Positions 35,020-45,381 of a stretch of 64,000 bases of DNA are shown here, one piece after another. Position numbers and translations under genes: made by a program. Origin of the DNA: Saprospiraceae bacterium (GTDB lineage: Bacteria > Bacteroidota > Bacteroidia > Chitinophagales > Saprospiraceae); contig JAHDCU010000003.1 of the NCBI GenBank assembly GCA_020629715.1, positions 62,001 through 126,000 on the forward strand, read 5' to 3'. Positions within the stretch are counted from its first letter, which is position 1. The number at the start of each line of letters is the position of its first letter. The notes under the pieces are model-generated. The model was given only the letters and a program-made list of their open reading frames with translations, searched no databases and was not told the DNA's origin.

Positions 35020-35811
35020 ATGGGAGCATGGGGACCTGGAATATTATCAAACGATATAGCAGCTGATTTAAACGCATATTGGAGAGAAAACTTGGCTGAA
35101 GACCATGAGCCAGAAGAAATTTCGAAGGCATTTATCAATAATGCAAAGGAAGAAGGCATATTTGATGATCCAGAGGAGGAGTATGAGTTCTGGCTTTCCC
35201 TGGCATTGATTCAATGGAAAACGGGTAGATTACAAGACAATGTAAAAAAGAAAGCTCTTGAATTTTTAACTAATGATAAAATCGAAGAAATAGAAAAAGA
35301 TCGTTGGTTTGAAAAAAGCGATTATCGAAAACGATTAAAGAATCTCGAAAAGTTAAAAATTCAATTAACCTCACCGCAGAGAAAGCCTCAAAAAATAAGA
35401 AAACCTTACAGACAACAAACGACATTAAATCCAGAAGACATTCTTACTATAAAATTGGCATCTGGAAATTATGTTATTTTCGAAATCATTGATATTGATG
35501 AATCTCATCAATCTAGAACTCCAGTTGCTATTCTTTATGATTACCTACAAAAAGAAAAACCTAATTATGGTGATTATTTAAAGGCGAAAGTTATACAATT
35601 TGAAGCGGAATTTATTTTTGGTGGGTATACTAATTTTAGACTCGCGTCAGTGAAAAAAAGTCAAAATGAACCTCTTCATAGAATTGAATTCATAAAAGGA
35701 AAATCAAAAAATATCATCAAAGCACATATGTCACAAGGCATAATATTCTGGGACGAAATTGATGAAATATTTGAAGAATGGATAAATAATCCAAAACATA
35801 ATAAAATTTGA
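35020..35811 (+). CDS. DUF4259-like protein of unknown function
   Basis: The 263-residue cytoplasmic protein begins MGAWGPGILSNDIAADLNAY, resembling the MGAWGxGxFxND start of DUF4259 proteins. It continues with a helical region up to about residue 125 and then a beta-rich C-terminal half (LTIKLASGNYVIFEIIDID) with no recognised domain. Lys- and Asn-rich codons make it visibly more AT-rich than its neighbours, which may mean recent acquisition, though this is a weak sign. There are no membrane segments. The 31-bp gap from the CotH gene leaves room only for a compact promoter. The family assignment is tentative. Confidence 0.65.
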   Translation: MGAWGPGILSNDIAADLNAYWRENLAEDHEPEEISKAFINNAKEEGIFDDPEEEYEFWLSLALIQWKTGRLQDNVKKKALEFLTNDKIEEIEKDRWFEKSDYRKRLKNLEKLKIQLTSPQRKPQKIRKPYRQQTTLNPEDILTIKLASGNYVIFEIIDIDESHQSRTPVAILYDYLQKEKPNYGDYLKAKVIQFEAEFIFGGYTNFRLASVKKSQNEPLHRIEFIKGKSKNIIKAHMSQGIIFWDEIDEIFEEWINNPKHNKI

Positions 35812-35845
35812 AACACTTATAGTTGAACTGAATAAAAGGCTTTCA

Positions 35846-38800
35846 CTATCTCATCAAAGTCACTGTGCTCGTGTTATCCTCCAGCTCACCATTGATGAGC
35901 TGATATTCTATGCGGACCACGTATACTCCTGGCATCACGTCCTTACCCTGAAAAGTACCATCCCAATAAGCAACATCTGTATCATTGGGAGTAAATGAAC
36001 CAGTATTGTGAATCTTATTCCCCCAAGCATCATATATCTCTAGGTCATTCACCATGTTTATAGCGTTGGAGTATCCTGGTTGATAAATGTCATTATTATC
36101 ATCACCATTAGGGCTAAATGAATTGGGTAAATAGACCGTATTGGTCTCATCTACCGTAATTAACAAGGTATCCATCGCCACACATCCTGAGTCAGTCTCT
36201 ATCCAGACGACTACTTCACTTGTTTCTAATGGAGTGGCTATGATCTCCTCGCAGTTGTCACAGAAGTCATTATATAAGTCTACATCCCATATGACCGAAT
36301 CTATGAATTGATCAAAAGAACCTGCATTATGATTCGCAATCAATAGTACAGAATCGCCAAGATTCATGGTAAAGTCATCGCCGAGATTGACCTCTAAGAT
36401 GATACCATCCTCGAGCTGGTATGAATAGCTAGTTTCGCAACCATAGCGATCCATAGCAGTCAATACATAATCACCAGAGGATAACATATCGAATATAGTA
36501 TCGGCTTGTGTCGCTCCCTGATTCAATTGATAGGAGTATGGACCATTTGCAGAGCTTTGATTTTCCAATATAATCTCTCCATCACTTTGTCCAAAACAAG
36601 AAGGATCGTTTAATGTGGCTTCTATCAGAATACTTTCTTCGACTCCTTCTATAACAGTTGTAGTATCTATGGTTTTACATCCATTAGAAAGATCTACGAG
36701 TTCTAGATAATAATCGCCTACCGATCCTATACGTACAGTATCTAAAGTATGATCACTAAGTAGTAAGCCATCCTCAGTGCTCCAAGTATAAGCATAGTTG
36801 GTAATAGTGTCCACGATCTCTGACCCTATCATATAGCTTTGTTGATCACAAAGTATGACGTCAGAATTAATGATCTCAAATATAGGCGGATCTATATCTA
36901 AACTTAACTGTATAAACTGGGTATCCTTACAGAAATTTTGTCCTGTCACGATTACAGAGTATTGTCCGCTATCCTGAGCTGATGCACCATTATTTCCTAT
37001 AAAATTATCTAAAGGATCATACCACTCTACTAGCATATCATCATCAACATTAGTGGCAATGAGTTCAACATTAGGCACATCACAAGTGACTAAGTAGTTT
37101 TCAGATCCGAAAACAGGAGGAATGGGGATGTCGAACACTGTAAAGCTATCAGATGCTATACATCCATTCACCCCTTGAGCAAATACGATATACATTCCCG
37201 TATCCCTGACCATCGGACTTTCTGATATGCTATAATAACTATTGGGTCCAAACCATGTGACGTCATTAAACTCTTCAAGATTGTCGATTACTATGCTGAT
37301 ACTATCATCATTACACGGAAGGAATTGATCTTCTATATCTATAATTCGAGGCTGTAAGTCATCTACAATATTTACGATAGCGGTGTCCACGCATCCATTA
37401 TCTGCTTCCATGATGAATGCATAGTCCCCAGGGACGTTGATGATAGGATTTACCATCGTTGATAAAAATGCTTCTGGCCCCTCCCATCTAAAATCAATTA
37501 CATTATCTGAATAAGATGCATCGATCTCGATTTTACTTTCATTACAACTGAGAGTTCCTCCTGTGAGTAGAGCGCTAGGAGCTATTGTATCCGCTTCTAT
37601 TTGGATCAATTGCGTATCTGTACATCCATTAGTAGCGAATGTAGTGACTTGTAATAGACCGGGAATATCAAGGCTTATTTGATTTGATATAGATATTTCT
37701 GATAATCCACCAACAGTCCAAACCACAGAGTCAATATCAAGAGAACTATTGACCGTTAGATCCAATGTTGGTACTAAGCAACTGATCGTATCAATTCCCT
37801 CTATCATTACATCAGGGTCTACCAAATCTTCTGTAATCAAAATACTATCGATATAGGTACATCCCGATACGCTCGTTAACGTCAGGTAATGATATCCTTC
37901 CTCTTGAGTATCATAGGAGTCTTGTTCTATAATGGCACCACTTGGAGTTACCCAACTAGCTTCTGTCATGGGAGATACAATATCTACAGCAACATTACCA
38001 ATTGGGGTATAGCAATCGATACTCTGCCCCGTTACATTACCCACAGCGTCAACATCTGCTGCGATGACTTCTATCGAATCTGATACTATACATCCATTAA
38101 TACTTATAATTTCATAATAATAGGTACCTGCACCATTGACTACAATGATAGAATCACTTGTTGACATACCATCTAGTCCTGTCCACGAAATCGCTGTTAT
38201 TGGCTCATCATAAACAAGACTGAGCTCATAATCATCATCAAAACAAGAAAACTCTAGTGATCCTAGCACATCTACGGAAATAATGTTTGTATCTGATTGC
38301 ACCTCAATGCTTTCTTGAGCAGAGCATCCGTTTACAGAAGTCACAGTTACTGTATATAATCCTGCCTGAGATACTGTGACATTCATCTCATCAGATGCAA
38401 AATTATCAGGTCCTGACCAATCAAACGTCTCTCCTATATCAGTAGTTAAGGTAATCTGAGCCTCGATCTCAGAACAACTCAAAGTATCACTTTGTAATGA
38501 AATACTAGGTAGTGTCCCTATTCTTGGTATTTCTATCGTATCTAAAAACGAACAGCCATTTTCTCCAACTAATTCTATGATATAGTCACCTTCTGTCTGA
38601 GTATAAAAGCTGGTATCCATAGAGGAAAATGAAGGGCCGGACCAACTAAAACTTTGTAACGAATCGATAATCTCGATCGCAACCAATACGGAATCCGTAT
38701 TACAATCTAAAACCGAACCCTCCAAGTTATATGATGGAGCCAAAGTGTCAGTTTCTACCAATAAGGAATAGTTTTGAGTACAGAGCGGGTTATTTATATC

Positions 38801-41227
38801 TGTCACGGTAACACTATATAGTCCTCCTTCTGAGACAAATGGAGATGCCGACGTAGAATTAAAACCTGAAGGTCCATTCCATGTATAATCATAAGGAGTT
38901 GTAGTATTAGCGATTAGTTGGATTGATGATTGATCACAACTCAGCGTATCATAATCATATTGGAAAGAAGGCGTAGAAATATCATCAAAAACAAAAATGG
39001 TATCTGTACGTATACAACCATTGGAGCCCGTTGCTACTACAGTATATTGACCACTGCTATATGCAAAGGGTTCTGCCTCATTGGAGCTGTAGTTACCTGG
39101 GCCAGACCATTCAAAACTAAGATTCGCTGTCAGTACATTATTAGCAATCTGAATAGAATCATCACCACATGCTAGCTGTTGATTGAATATTTCAAAATCA
39201 GGGATCTCATCATCACTATCGACCGTAAATTGTGCGGTAGTAATACATCCATTTTCCGTAGAGGTATAAGACATGGAATAGTTTCCAGCCTCACCAACGA
39301 TTATCGAATTATCAGTAATATTGATAATAAGAGGACCATCTGCCTCGATATTACCCTCTAAATCAGCATTAACTATTACTTCTGCGGTGATGAGATTACA
39401 TTTTAGTTCAGGTACATCCAACTGTAGCGTTGCCCCTGTGGTATCTATAGCTTGTTCATAAATGATTGTATCAGCACAGCCATTAGATTCCGTATAAATC
39501 AACTGATAGTTTCCTGGCTCTGTAATTTCCGGACTTGCCATATTACTGATTGCTTCATTATCCATTGTCCAAGCATAAGAAATCGCTCCTAGATAGTCAA
39601 CCTCTAACAAAGTACTATTTACGTCACAATTCAACGTCTCAGAATTAATCGTCAAAGGATTGATAGCAAAGTCTTCCATGACCGTTACCTCAAATGAAGC
39701 TTGGCAGCCATTAGATAATGTTACCTCAAGCTCATAGCTACCCCCTTGCGAAATAATCGGATCTTCAATAGTTGAAAACTCAACACCATCTAGTGTCCAA
39801 GAATAGCTTTGTATAGGTCTATCAAAATTAGCATTGATCACCGTAGAGGGTTGGAAACAGCTTAAATCATCGAAGACAAAGTTGCCGTTGGGTAGAGAAT
39901 TATCATTTACAATTTGGATAGAATCGAGAGAGTTACAATTATTTTCAGTTATCTCAAGGTAATACCATCCCGGAGTATCGACCCACACTCCTAGCATATT
40001 GCCGATCACATTTTGATTTTCATCTAGCCATTGGATCTGACCACCTACCGAAAAGCTACTATTGAGCGCATCTAAATAAATAGAATCAATCGTACAACTC
40101 AATTGATTAACAACAGTATTAATCCTAGCCTCGATCTCCAGAACATCAACTCGTACTTCATAATGTTGATAACAAGGGTCAATAAATTCTTCTACGAAAT
40201 ACGTTCCCGCATCGCTAAGCTCCAGATCGAATATATCTAAGATGTCTCCACTACATATAGTACTATCGATAACAATCGTATCTAAGGACTCGAATATATT
40301 TACAGTAACACAGGTATCTCCCAAAACTGAGCAAACATCAAACTCTTCTATGTAATCTTGTAACTCCATTTTTGAAATTCCTTCTGAAATTTCTTCTTTT
40401 GAATCAAGGTTTATTCCCGTGAGCAGACATATTTCATACTCTCCGGGACTTAGTATTTCTAATGCCACTTCACTTTGTAAATGACTAATCGTATCCTCTG
40501 AAAATATAAGATATCGCGATTCAAAAACCTGCATATCTACATTCCCTATAGATGATGATGTTGGATCAAAAATAGAGGTAGGAGTCGCATCTCCAAAACA
40601 GTGATTTATTGAATTTTGCATTAACTCTAATCCAAATCCTTCACATGTCTGACAACTTATATCCGATTGATCACAAAATGTCAAATTGATATCAAATATT
40701 TCACCTGTATCAAACTCAAAAGCGTCAATTATACGAATGGTCCATAGTCCAGTCACCGAACCTTCATTAAAATCTTCAAGACACCCAATATTGGGGTAGT
40801 AACTTCCTGAATAATTACTGAAGAACTGCCAATTGTCTAGGTTATTCCATATCGCAGAGGTTCCTATAAATGGATCTGCAGATGAGCTACAAGGCAAAAA
40901 AGATACATCCCATGAAGCATTATTAGTCAAAGGAGAATTAGATTGTAGAGGACCTAAAAGTATAATACTCTGGCCATTAGGACTGATCAACTCTATACTC
41001 AAATCCTGAATCGCTGCATGCTCAAAAGCAATATCTATCTGACACAAACCTTGATTGGGATCGGAGAGGTCATCAAGTCCTGCCTCATTGATAAATAAAA
41101 AATACTCAATCGTATCATTGTCTACAACTTGTAAGTCCGTGAAACCACAAGATTGACTCATCAATCTTGATAAGCAAATGGAAATACCAATGATTATTAA
41201 TAAACTGTGATGTATAGATTTCTTCAA
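35846..41227 (-). CDS. Giant repeat-rich surface protein, T9SS type B cargo
   Basis: The 1793-residue protein has a signal peptide (MKKSIHHSLLIIIGISICLS). An N-terminal proprotein-convertase-like P-domain covers about residues 30-190 (AIQDLSIELISPNGQ, LWTIRIIDAFEFDTG). After a linker come about 15 consecutive units of roughly 75 residues, from about residue 365 to 1540. Each has a Cys near its start (e.g. LSC, LDC, LNC) and a late NGC, with motifs such as WSGP in the middle. A SprB-like unit follows (NGPYSYQLNQGA), and the end is a gliding-motility type B sorting domain (NSFSPNGDDNNDIYQPGY, LEIYDAWGNKIH). It is probably an adhesin or sheath component. The start is TTG at 41227. Confidence 0.9.
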   Translation of the reverse strand: MKKSIHHSLLIIIGISICLSRLMSQSCGFTDLQVVDNDTIEYFLFINEAGLDDLSDPNQGLCQIDIAFEHAAIQDLSIELISPNGQSIILLGPLQSNSPLTNNASWDVSFLPCSSSADPFIGTSAIWNNLDNWQFFSNYSGSYYPNIGCLEDFNEGSVTGLWTIRIIDAFEFDTGEIFDINLTFCDQSDISCQTCEGFGLELMQNSINHCFGDATPTSIFDPTSSSIGNVDMQVFESRYLIFSEDTISHLQSEVALEILSPGEYEICLLTGINLDSKEEISEGISKMELQDYIEEFDVCSVLGDTCVTVNIFESLDTIVIDSTICSGDILDIFDLELSDAGTYFVEEFIDPCYQHYEVRVDVLEIEARINTVVNQLSCTIDSIYLDALNSSFSVGGQIQWLDENQNVIGNMLGVWVDTPGWYYLEITENNCNSLDSIQIVNDNSLPNGNFVFDDLSCFQPSTVINANFDRPIQSYSWTLDGVEFSTIEDPIISQGGSYELEVTLSNGCQASFEVTVMEDFAINPLTINSETLNCDVNSTLLEVDYLGAISYAWTMDNEAISNMASPEITEPGNYQLIYTESNGCADTIIYEQAIDTTGATLQLDVPELKCNLITAEVIVNADLEGNIEADGPLIINITDNSIIVGEAGNYSMSYTSTENGCITTAQFTVDSDDEIPDFEIFNQQLACGDDSIQIANNVLTANLSFEWSGPGNYSSNEAEPFAYSSGQYTVVATGSNGCIRTDTIFVFDDISTPSFQYDYDTLSCDQSSIQLIANTTTPYDYTWNGPSGFNSTSASPFVSEGGLYSVTVTDINNPLCTQNYSLLVETDTLAPSYNLEGSVLDCNTDSVLVAIEIIDSLQSFSWSGPSFSSMDTSFYTQTEGDYIIELVGENGCSFLDTIEIPRIGTLPSISLQSDTLSCSEIEAQITLTTDIGETFDWSGPDNFASDEMNVTVSQAGLYTVTVTSVNGCSAQESIEVQSDTNIISVDVLGSLEFSCFDDDYELSLVYDEPITAISWTGLDGMSTSDSIIVVNGAGTYYYEIISINGCIVSDSIEVIAADVDAVGNVTGQSIDCYTPIGNVAVDIVSPMTEASWVTPSGAIIEQDSYDTQEEGYHYLTLTSVSGCTYIDSILITEDLVDPDVMIEGIDTISCLVPTLDLTVNSSLDIDSVVWTVGGLSEISISNQISLDIPGLLQVTTFATNGCTDTQLIQIEADTIAPSALLTGGTLSCNESKIEIDASYSDNVIDFRWEGPEAFLSTMVNPIINVPGDYAFIMEADNGCVDTAIVNIVDDLQPRIIDIEDQFLPCNDDSISIVIDNLEEFNDVTWFGPNSYYSISESPMVRDTGMYIVFAQGVNGCIASDSFTVFDIPIPPVFGSENYLVTCDVPNVELIATNVDDDMLVEWYDPLDNFIGNNGASAQDSGQYSVIVTGQNFCKDTQFIQLSLDIDPPIFEIINSDVILCDQQSYMIGSEIVDTITNYAYTWSTEDGLLLSDHTLDTVRIGSVGDYYLELVDLSNGCKTIDTTTVIEGVEESILIEATLNDPSCFGQSDGEIILENQSSANGPYSYQLNQGATQADTIFDMLSSGDYVLTAMDRYGCETSYSYQLEDGIILEVNLGDDFTMNLGDSVLLIANHNAGSFDQFIDSVIWDVDLYNDFCDNCEEIIATPLETSEVVVWIETDSGCVAMDTLLITVDETNTVYLPNSFSPNGDDNNDIYQPGYSNAINMVNDLEIYDAWGNKIHNTGSFTPNDTDVAYWDGTFQGKDVMPGVYVVRIEYQLINGELEDNTSTVTLMR

Positions 41228-41556
41228 TGATTGAGGTTTAATCTTTTGTTGAGACTAATCGCAGTACAATAGTTTAAAAAAATCTACTGACTATCAAGTG
41301 GACAACTTACTATACTTCTTTCCCTTACCCTATTAGGCGTTTTATTATAAAATAGATATCATAAAGATATTTGCTAACTAGGTATACTTTTAAAGCTCAT
41401 CAAATTTCTAATTATTAGAGCAATAGCTATCTAATTATAGTAAGTCTGTTCCATACTACTAAGGTAGAAATTACATAGAAGATACCAGTCAGGTAAAATA
41501 CCTAATAGATCACAATAAATGTTAAGATTATTTTTATACGAAAGCTACTTTTATAT
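41228..41556. other. Intergenic stretch without genes (329 bp)
   Basis: The DNA is AT-rich with stops in all frames. It separates the end of asnB from the TTG start of the giant surface protein gene, so it should hold that gene's promoter. A weak minus-strand -7-like TATCTTTA occurs near 41360. Confidence 0.5.
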
Positions 41557-41568
41557 CTAATAGCTTTC
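41540..41568 (-). terminator. Possible asnB terminator overlapping its stop codon
   Basis: TAGCTTTC (41561-41568) and GAAAGCTA (41540-41547) form an 8-bp stem. On the minus strand the hairpin begins within the last asnB codons and is followed by GTATAAAAATAATC. The T-tract is poor. Confidence 0.4.
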
Positions 41569-43221
41569 ATTATGGACAGCTTTTATAGCTCTTCCTGATG
41601 GTTCATTTTGATTTTTAAAGCTTTCATCCCACTCTAGTGCTACTGGGCTACTGCATGCAATAGATGGTAAACTAGGTACGCAAGATGCCGCCTGATCCGA
41701 TGGAAAATGTTCACTAAAGATTGATCTATAGAAGTACTCTTCCTTCGTCTTAGGAGGATTGATAGGGAATCTTCTGGCCGCTGCATTGAGATCCTCATCT
41801 GATACCTGATTATCTACCATTTCTTTTAGCGAATCAATCCAATTATACCCTACTCCATCAGAAAATTGTTCTTTTTGTCGCCAAGCTACTTCTTCTGGGA
41901 GGTAGTCTTCTAATGACTTTCTTAAGATGTACTTTTCCATCTTTCCTCCTCCACACATTTTATCCTTAGGGTTAAGGCGCATAGCGACATCCATGAACTC
42001 TTTATCTAAAAATGGAACTCTACCCTCTACTCCCCATGCGGCAAGAGACTTATTGGCACGTAGGCAATCATACCAATGTAGTTTATCTAACTTACGTACA
42101 GTCTCTTCATGAAATGCCTGAGCACTTGGTGCTTTATGGAAATATAAATATCCACCAAAAATCTCATCTGCTCCTTCTCCAGATAATACCATTTTGATAC
42201 CCATGGACTTAATGACTCTTGCCAACAGATACATAGGGGTAGATGCTCTTACGGTAGTAATGTCATAGGTCTCTAGGTGGTAAATGACGTCTCTCAAGGC
42301 ATTCAATCCTTCGTCTACTGTAAAGTGGACTTCATGATGTATAGAACCAATAAAATCAGCTACTTTTTGAGCAGCAGCAAGATCAGGGGAGCCTTCTAGA
42401 CCTATTGCAAACGAGTGCAGCTGTGGATACCAAGCTTCTTTTTCATCTCCTGATTCAACTCTCATAGATGAATATTTCTTAGCAATCGCCGCGGTCAGTG
42501 ATGAATCTAATCCACCTGATAACAATACGCCGTAAGGCACATCACTCATCAACTGTCTATGTACAGAATCCTCTAGCGCCTTTCTGAGCTCGGGCATGGA
42601 AGATACATTGTCCTTTACATTGTCATATTGCATCCAGTCCCGCGAATACCACTTGGTAGGCTCGCTATCCTTACTATCAAGATAATGCCCTGGAGGAAAT
42701 TCCTCATATTTGGTACATACACCCTCTAGAGCTTTCAATTCTGATGCAACATAATATTTACCTTCTGCATCCCATCCATGATATAGCGGGATGATTCCCA
42801 TATGATCGCGACCTACTAGATAGGAGTTGTCTTTTTCATTATAGACCACAAAACCAAAAATACCATTGAGGTCATCCAAAAACTGATTTCCTTTTTCTTG
42901 ATATAAAGCAAGAATGACTTCACAATCAGACTGAGTACTAAATTGATAATCAATCTTTAATGACTTTCTAAGTGATTTATGATTATATATCTCACCATTT
43001 GCTGCTAAAGCAAGAGATCCGTCTTTACTGAATAATGGCTGCTTTCCCGACTTGGGATCTACGATAGCTAATCTCTCATGAGCCAAAATAGCATGATCGC
43101 TTATATGTAATCCAGACCAATCTGGACCACGATGACGTATCCTTTTGGCCATGTCTAGTACATCATCCTTATAAGATGCCGCATTCTCTTTGATATTGAA
43201 AACTCCTAATATTCCGCACAT
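41557..43221 (-). CDS. asnB: Glutamine-hydrolysing asparagine synthetase AsnB
   Basis: AsnB makes asparagine from aspartate, glutamine and ATP. The 554-residue protein starts MCGILGVF, with Cys2 the class II glutaminase nucleophile. It continues with RHRGPDWSGLH and the LAANGEIYNHKSL loop. The C-terminal synthetase domain has the PP-loop GVLLSGGLDSSLTAAIA (about residues 231-247). Its length equals the E. coli AsnB type. It stands alone between two T9SS cargo genes. A minus-strand TACCTTTA element about 30 bp upstream is a weak promoter candidate. All recognisable catalytic residues are present. Confidence 0.96.
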   Translation of the reverse strand: MCGILGVFNIKENAASYKDDVLDMAKRIRHRGPDWSGLHISDHAILAHERLAIVDPKSGKQPLFSKDGSLALAANGEIYNHKSLRKSLKIDYQFSTQSDCEVILALYQEKGNQFLDDLNGIFGFVVYNEKDNSYLVGRDHMGIIPLYHGWDAEGKYYVASELKALEGVCTKYEEFPPGHYLDSKDSEPTKWYSRDWMQYDNVKDNVSSMPELRKALEDSVHRQLMSDVPYGVLLSGGLDSSLTAAIAKKYSSMRVESGDEKEAWYPQLHSFAIGLEGSPDLAAAQKVADFIGSIHHEVHFTVDEGLNALRDVIYHLETYDITTVRASTPMYLLARVIKSMGIKMVLSGEGADEIFGGYLYFHKAPSAQAFHEETVRKLDKLHWYDCLRANKSLAAWGVEGRVPFLDKEFMDVAMRLNPKDKMCGGGKMEKYILRKSLEDYLPEEVAWRQKEQFSDGVGYNWIDSLKEMVDNQVSDEDLNAAARRFPINPPKTKEEYFYRSIFSEHFPSDQAASCVPSLPSIACSSPVALEWDESFKNQNEPSGRAIKAVHNESY

Positions 43222-43343
43222 ATGTGTAAAATTTACAATAAGCCCGTAAAGGTAGGAGCTTTGGTATTATACTCTTAATAAAAGTGCTAGATATTATGAA
43301 AAAACATCAAATAACCTCGATTATTGATAAAATCTACACTCGC

Positions 43344-45341
43344 TTAGCACTTAATGAATCGTTCTGTTTCGAATAATATATCCGATTGACTTTCAATCTT
43401 GAGATAGTAAATTCCATGAGGAAGGTCATCAATAGAGATTACTCTTGGCAATTGATCATCTACTTGTATACTTTTGATTACTCTTCCTGCAGTAGAATAT
43501 ATAATAATCGCAGATCCTTGTCCAATACTTCCCTCATAAACTAAATTCAACTCAGATCTTGTCACCGTTGGATAGATTAAAACCTTGGATGCTACACGAG
43601 ATACATTTCTTACGTCGGAATAATCAATGCCACCATCAGTATCAATTTGCTTGATTCTGTAGTAGCTATTGCCTTCGATGTTATCATGGTCTTTGTATTG
43701 ATAGGTAGATATCTCATTATTATTTGCATCTAGATCAATAGTTGCAATTTCAAAAAACTTTGATCCATCAAATGATTTCTCAACTACATACTGTTTAGCA
43801 TGTTTTTCATTTTGCGAAGACCATATAAGTTCGTTGTGGCTATTTTTTGCCTTGGCCTCAAATGCTACCCACTCGACAGGTAAGGTCGATAGAAAAATAC
43901 ATCCATTGACGTTAAATCCAACGAGAGAAGAACCTGCTGCGCTTGAAGTAGAAGTTTCTGCATTTCCTGCGATTCCATCATCTGGAGAGCTGCTACCATC
44001 ATCAACTGTACTGGTAGCGGCAATATCTTCAGCACATACCTGCATCGAAAATCCACCTATTATAGTCCCAGAGCTTATACCGGCGTCGTGATGGGCATTT
44101 ATAGCTTTTGTATCAGATATACCATCCATCCCACTAGCAACAGGATTGCAGGGATCTGAAAGATTCACGGTATTTCCTTGATTTGCCAAATACACTCCGT
44201 TTCCAGATACTACCCATTGATTTTGAGCAGCGGTGTTATTACAGTTTCCAGATAAGTCAGCACTAGTAGTAAAATACCCTTGATAAGTGGCTGTACCAAA
44301 TGGGTTATCATTACTATCCCAAAATGATATAGCCGCAGATTCATATACCGATCCAGTTGTATTTACTCCATCTACTAATACATCTAATTGCCAAGCTCGT
44401 ACCGTAATATGGCTAGCATAATCGACCTCTACCTTGTAGCATCGCGTATCTCCCGAAGAGCTTTCACTAGCAGAAGAAGTTCCCAAAGGTATAGATGTAA
44501 ATAGTCCAGATGTAGACTGAATAGTCGCGAACTCCATACCTCCTAAGATATCTATAATACCGTTTCCATAGGGATCTATTGTATTAGCTAAACATACCGA
44601 AACTTCTACGTCATCTTGACCGCCTGAGCTACCACAATTGAAATTGAGTTCGTCATATATATCAAAGCTCTGAGAAATATTCGAATTGGAAGCTGTGGTG
44701 GCGACAGCAACAAAAGAATGCATGACATTATTAAAGTCAAAATCAGCACTATTACTAGAGAAACTACGATTGCAAGAATTGCCTGCAGTTCCGCAATTAA
44801 TATTACAATCTCTGTCATAATCAACTATATATCCATCAAAGCTTAAGTTATCTTGTATCATGGTATCATCAAGCAACGTCACATCGACAAATACCCCCTG
44901 CGCTGCATCTTCTGCAATAGCAATAGATTGTCCACTAGAGATATCAAAACATACTTGATGTATCGTAAATGATGATCCCTCTGTAATAGCTATTACCGTT
45001 GAATTTCCATTACTAACAAAGGACGATGAACTACCGGTACATACATCAGTTGAGCTACCATCTTGATTGAAACAAGCAGCATTATAGTCCACAGGATTTG
45101 ACCCATCTAAGCACTCTACCTCAAACGCAAAGTTATGGAAATTGATATAGCCCGTATATCCTGGTGTATACTCCAAAGCATAACAAAGACGATCATTGGC
45201 ACAGTCAGATTCTTGGTTACATCCACCATTGAAAGAGGTCCCTTCTGGCATGAATATAAATCTTAGTGAACCACCCTGAGCGATTGAATCCTGTGCTGAC
45301 AATAGTAGTATTGCCGCGATTATCATATTAATTCCCTTCAT
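43344..45341 (-). CDS. Secreted T9SS type A cargo protein
   Basis: The 665-residue protein has a signal peptide (MKGINMIIAAILLLSAQDSIA). A cysteine-rich unique region of about 470 residues with no recognised domain follows (e.g. NQESDCANDRLCYALEYTPG). A fibronectin-like strand region comes next (LPVEWVAFEAKAKNSHNELI, KQYVVEKSFDGSKFFEIATI, YYRIKQIDTDGGIDYSDV), which in Bacteroidota commonly precedes the sorting domain. The C-terminal domain begins LIYPTVTRSELNLVYEG and ends ETERFIKC, the T9SS type A pattern. It is probably a surface or matrix protein; its function is unknown. It lies downstream of creD by 40 bp on the same strand. Confidence 0.8.
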   Translation of the reverse strand: MKGINMIIAAILLLSAQDSIAQGGSLRFIFMPEGTSFNGGCNQESDCANDRLCYALEYTPGYTGYINFHNFAFEVECLDGSNPVDYNAACFNQDGSSTDVCTGSSSSFVSNGNSTVIAITEGSSFTIHQVCFDISSGQSIAIAEDAAQGVFVDVTLLDDTMIQDNLSFDGYIVDYDRDCNINCGTAGNSCNRSFSSNSADFDFNNVMHSFVAVATTASNSNISQSFDIYDELNFNCGSSGGQDDVEVSVCLANTIDPYGNGIIDILGGMEFATIQSTSGLFTSIPLGTSSASESSSGDTRCYKVEVDYASHITVRAWQLDVLVDGVNTTGSVYESAAISFWDSNDNPFGTATYQGYFTTSADLSGNCNNTAAQNQWVVSGNGVYLANQGNTVNLSDPCNPVASGMDGISDTKAINAHHDAGISSGTIIGGFSMQVCAEDIAATSTVDDGSSSPDDGIAGNAETSTSSAAGSSLVGFNVNGCIFLSTLPVEWVAFEAKAKNSHNELIWSSQNEKHAKQYVVEKSFDGSKFFEIATIDLDANNNEISTYQYKDHDNIEGNSYYRIKQIDTDGGIDYSDVRNVSRVASKVLIYPTVTRSELNLVYEGSIGQGSAIIIYSTAGRVIKSIQVDDQLPRVISIDDLPHGIYYLKIESQSDILFETERFIKC

Positions 45342-45381
45342 AATATATAAATCGCGGCAAATACCTTACCAAAAGAATATC

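Noticed and set aside
35846-41227. Regularly spaced repeats suggestive of a CRISPR array
   Set aside because: The repeats are about 225 bp, degenerate at the DNA level and in frame, so they are protein domain repeats.
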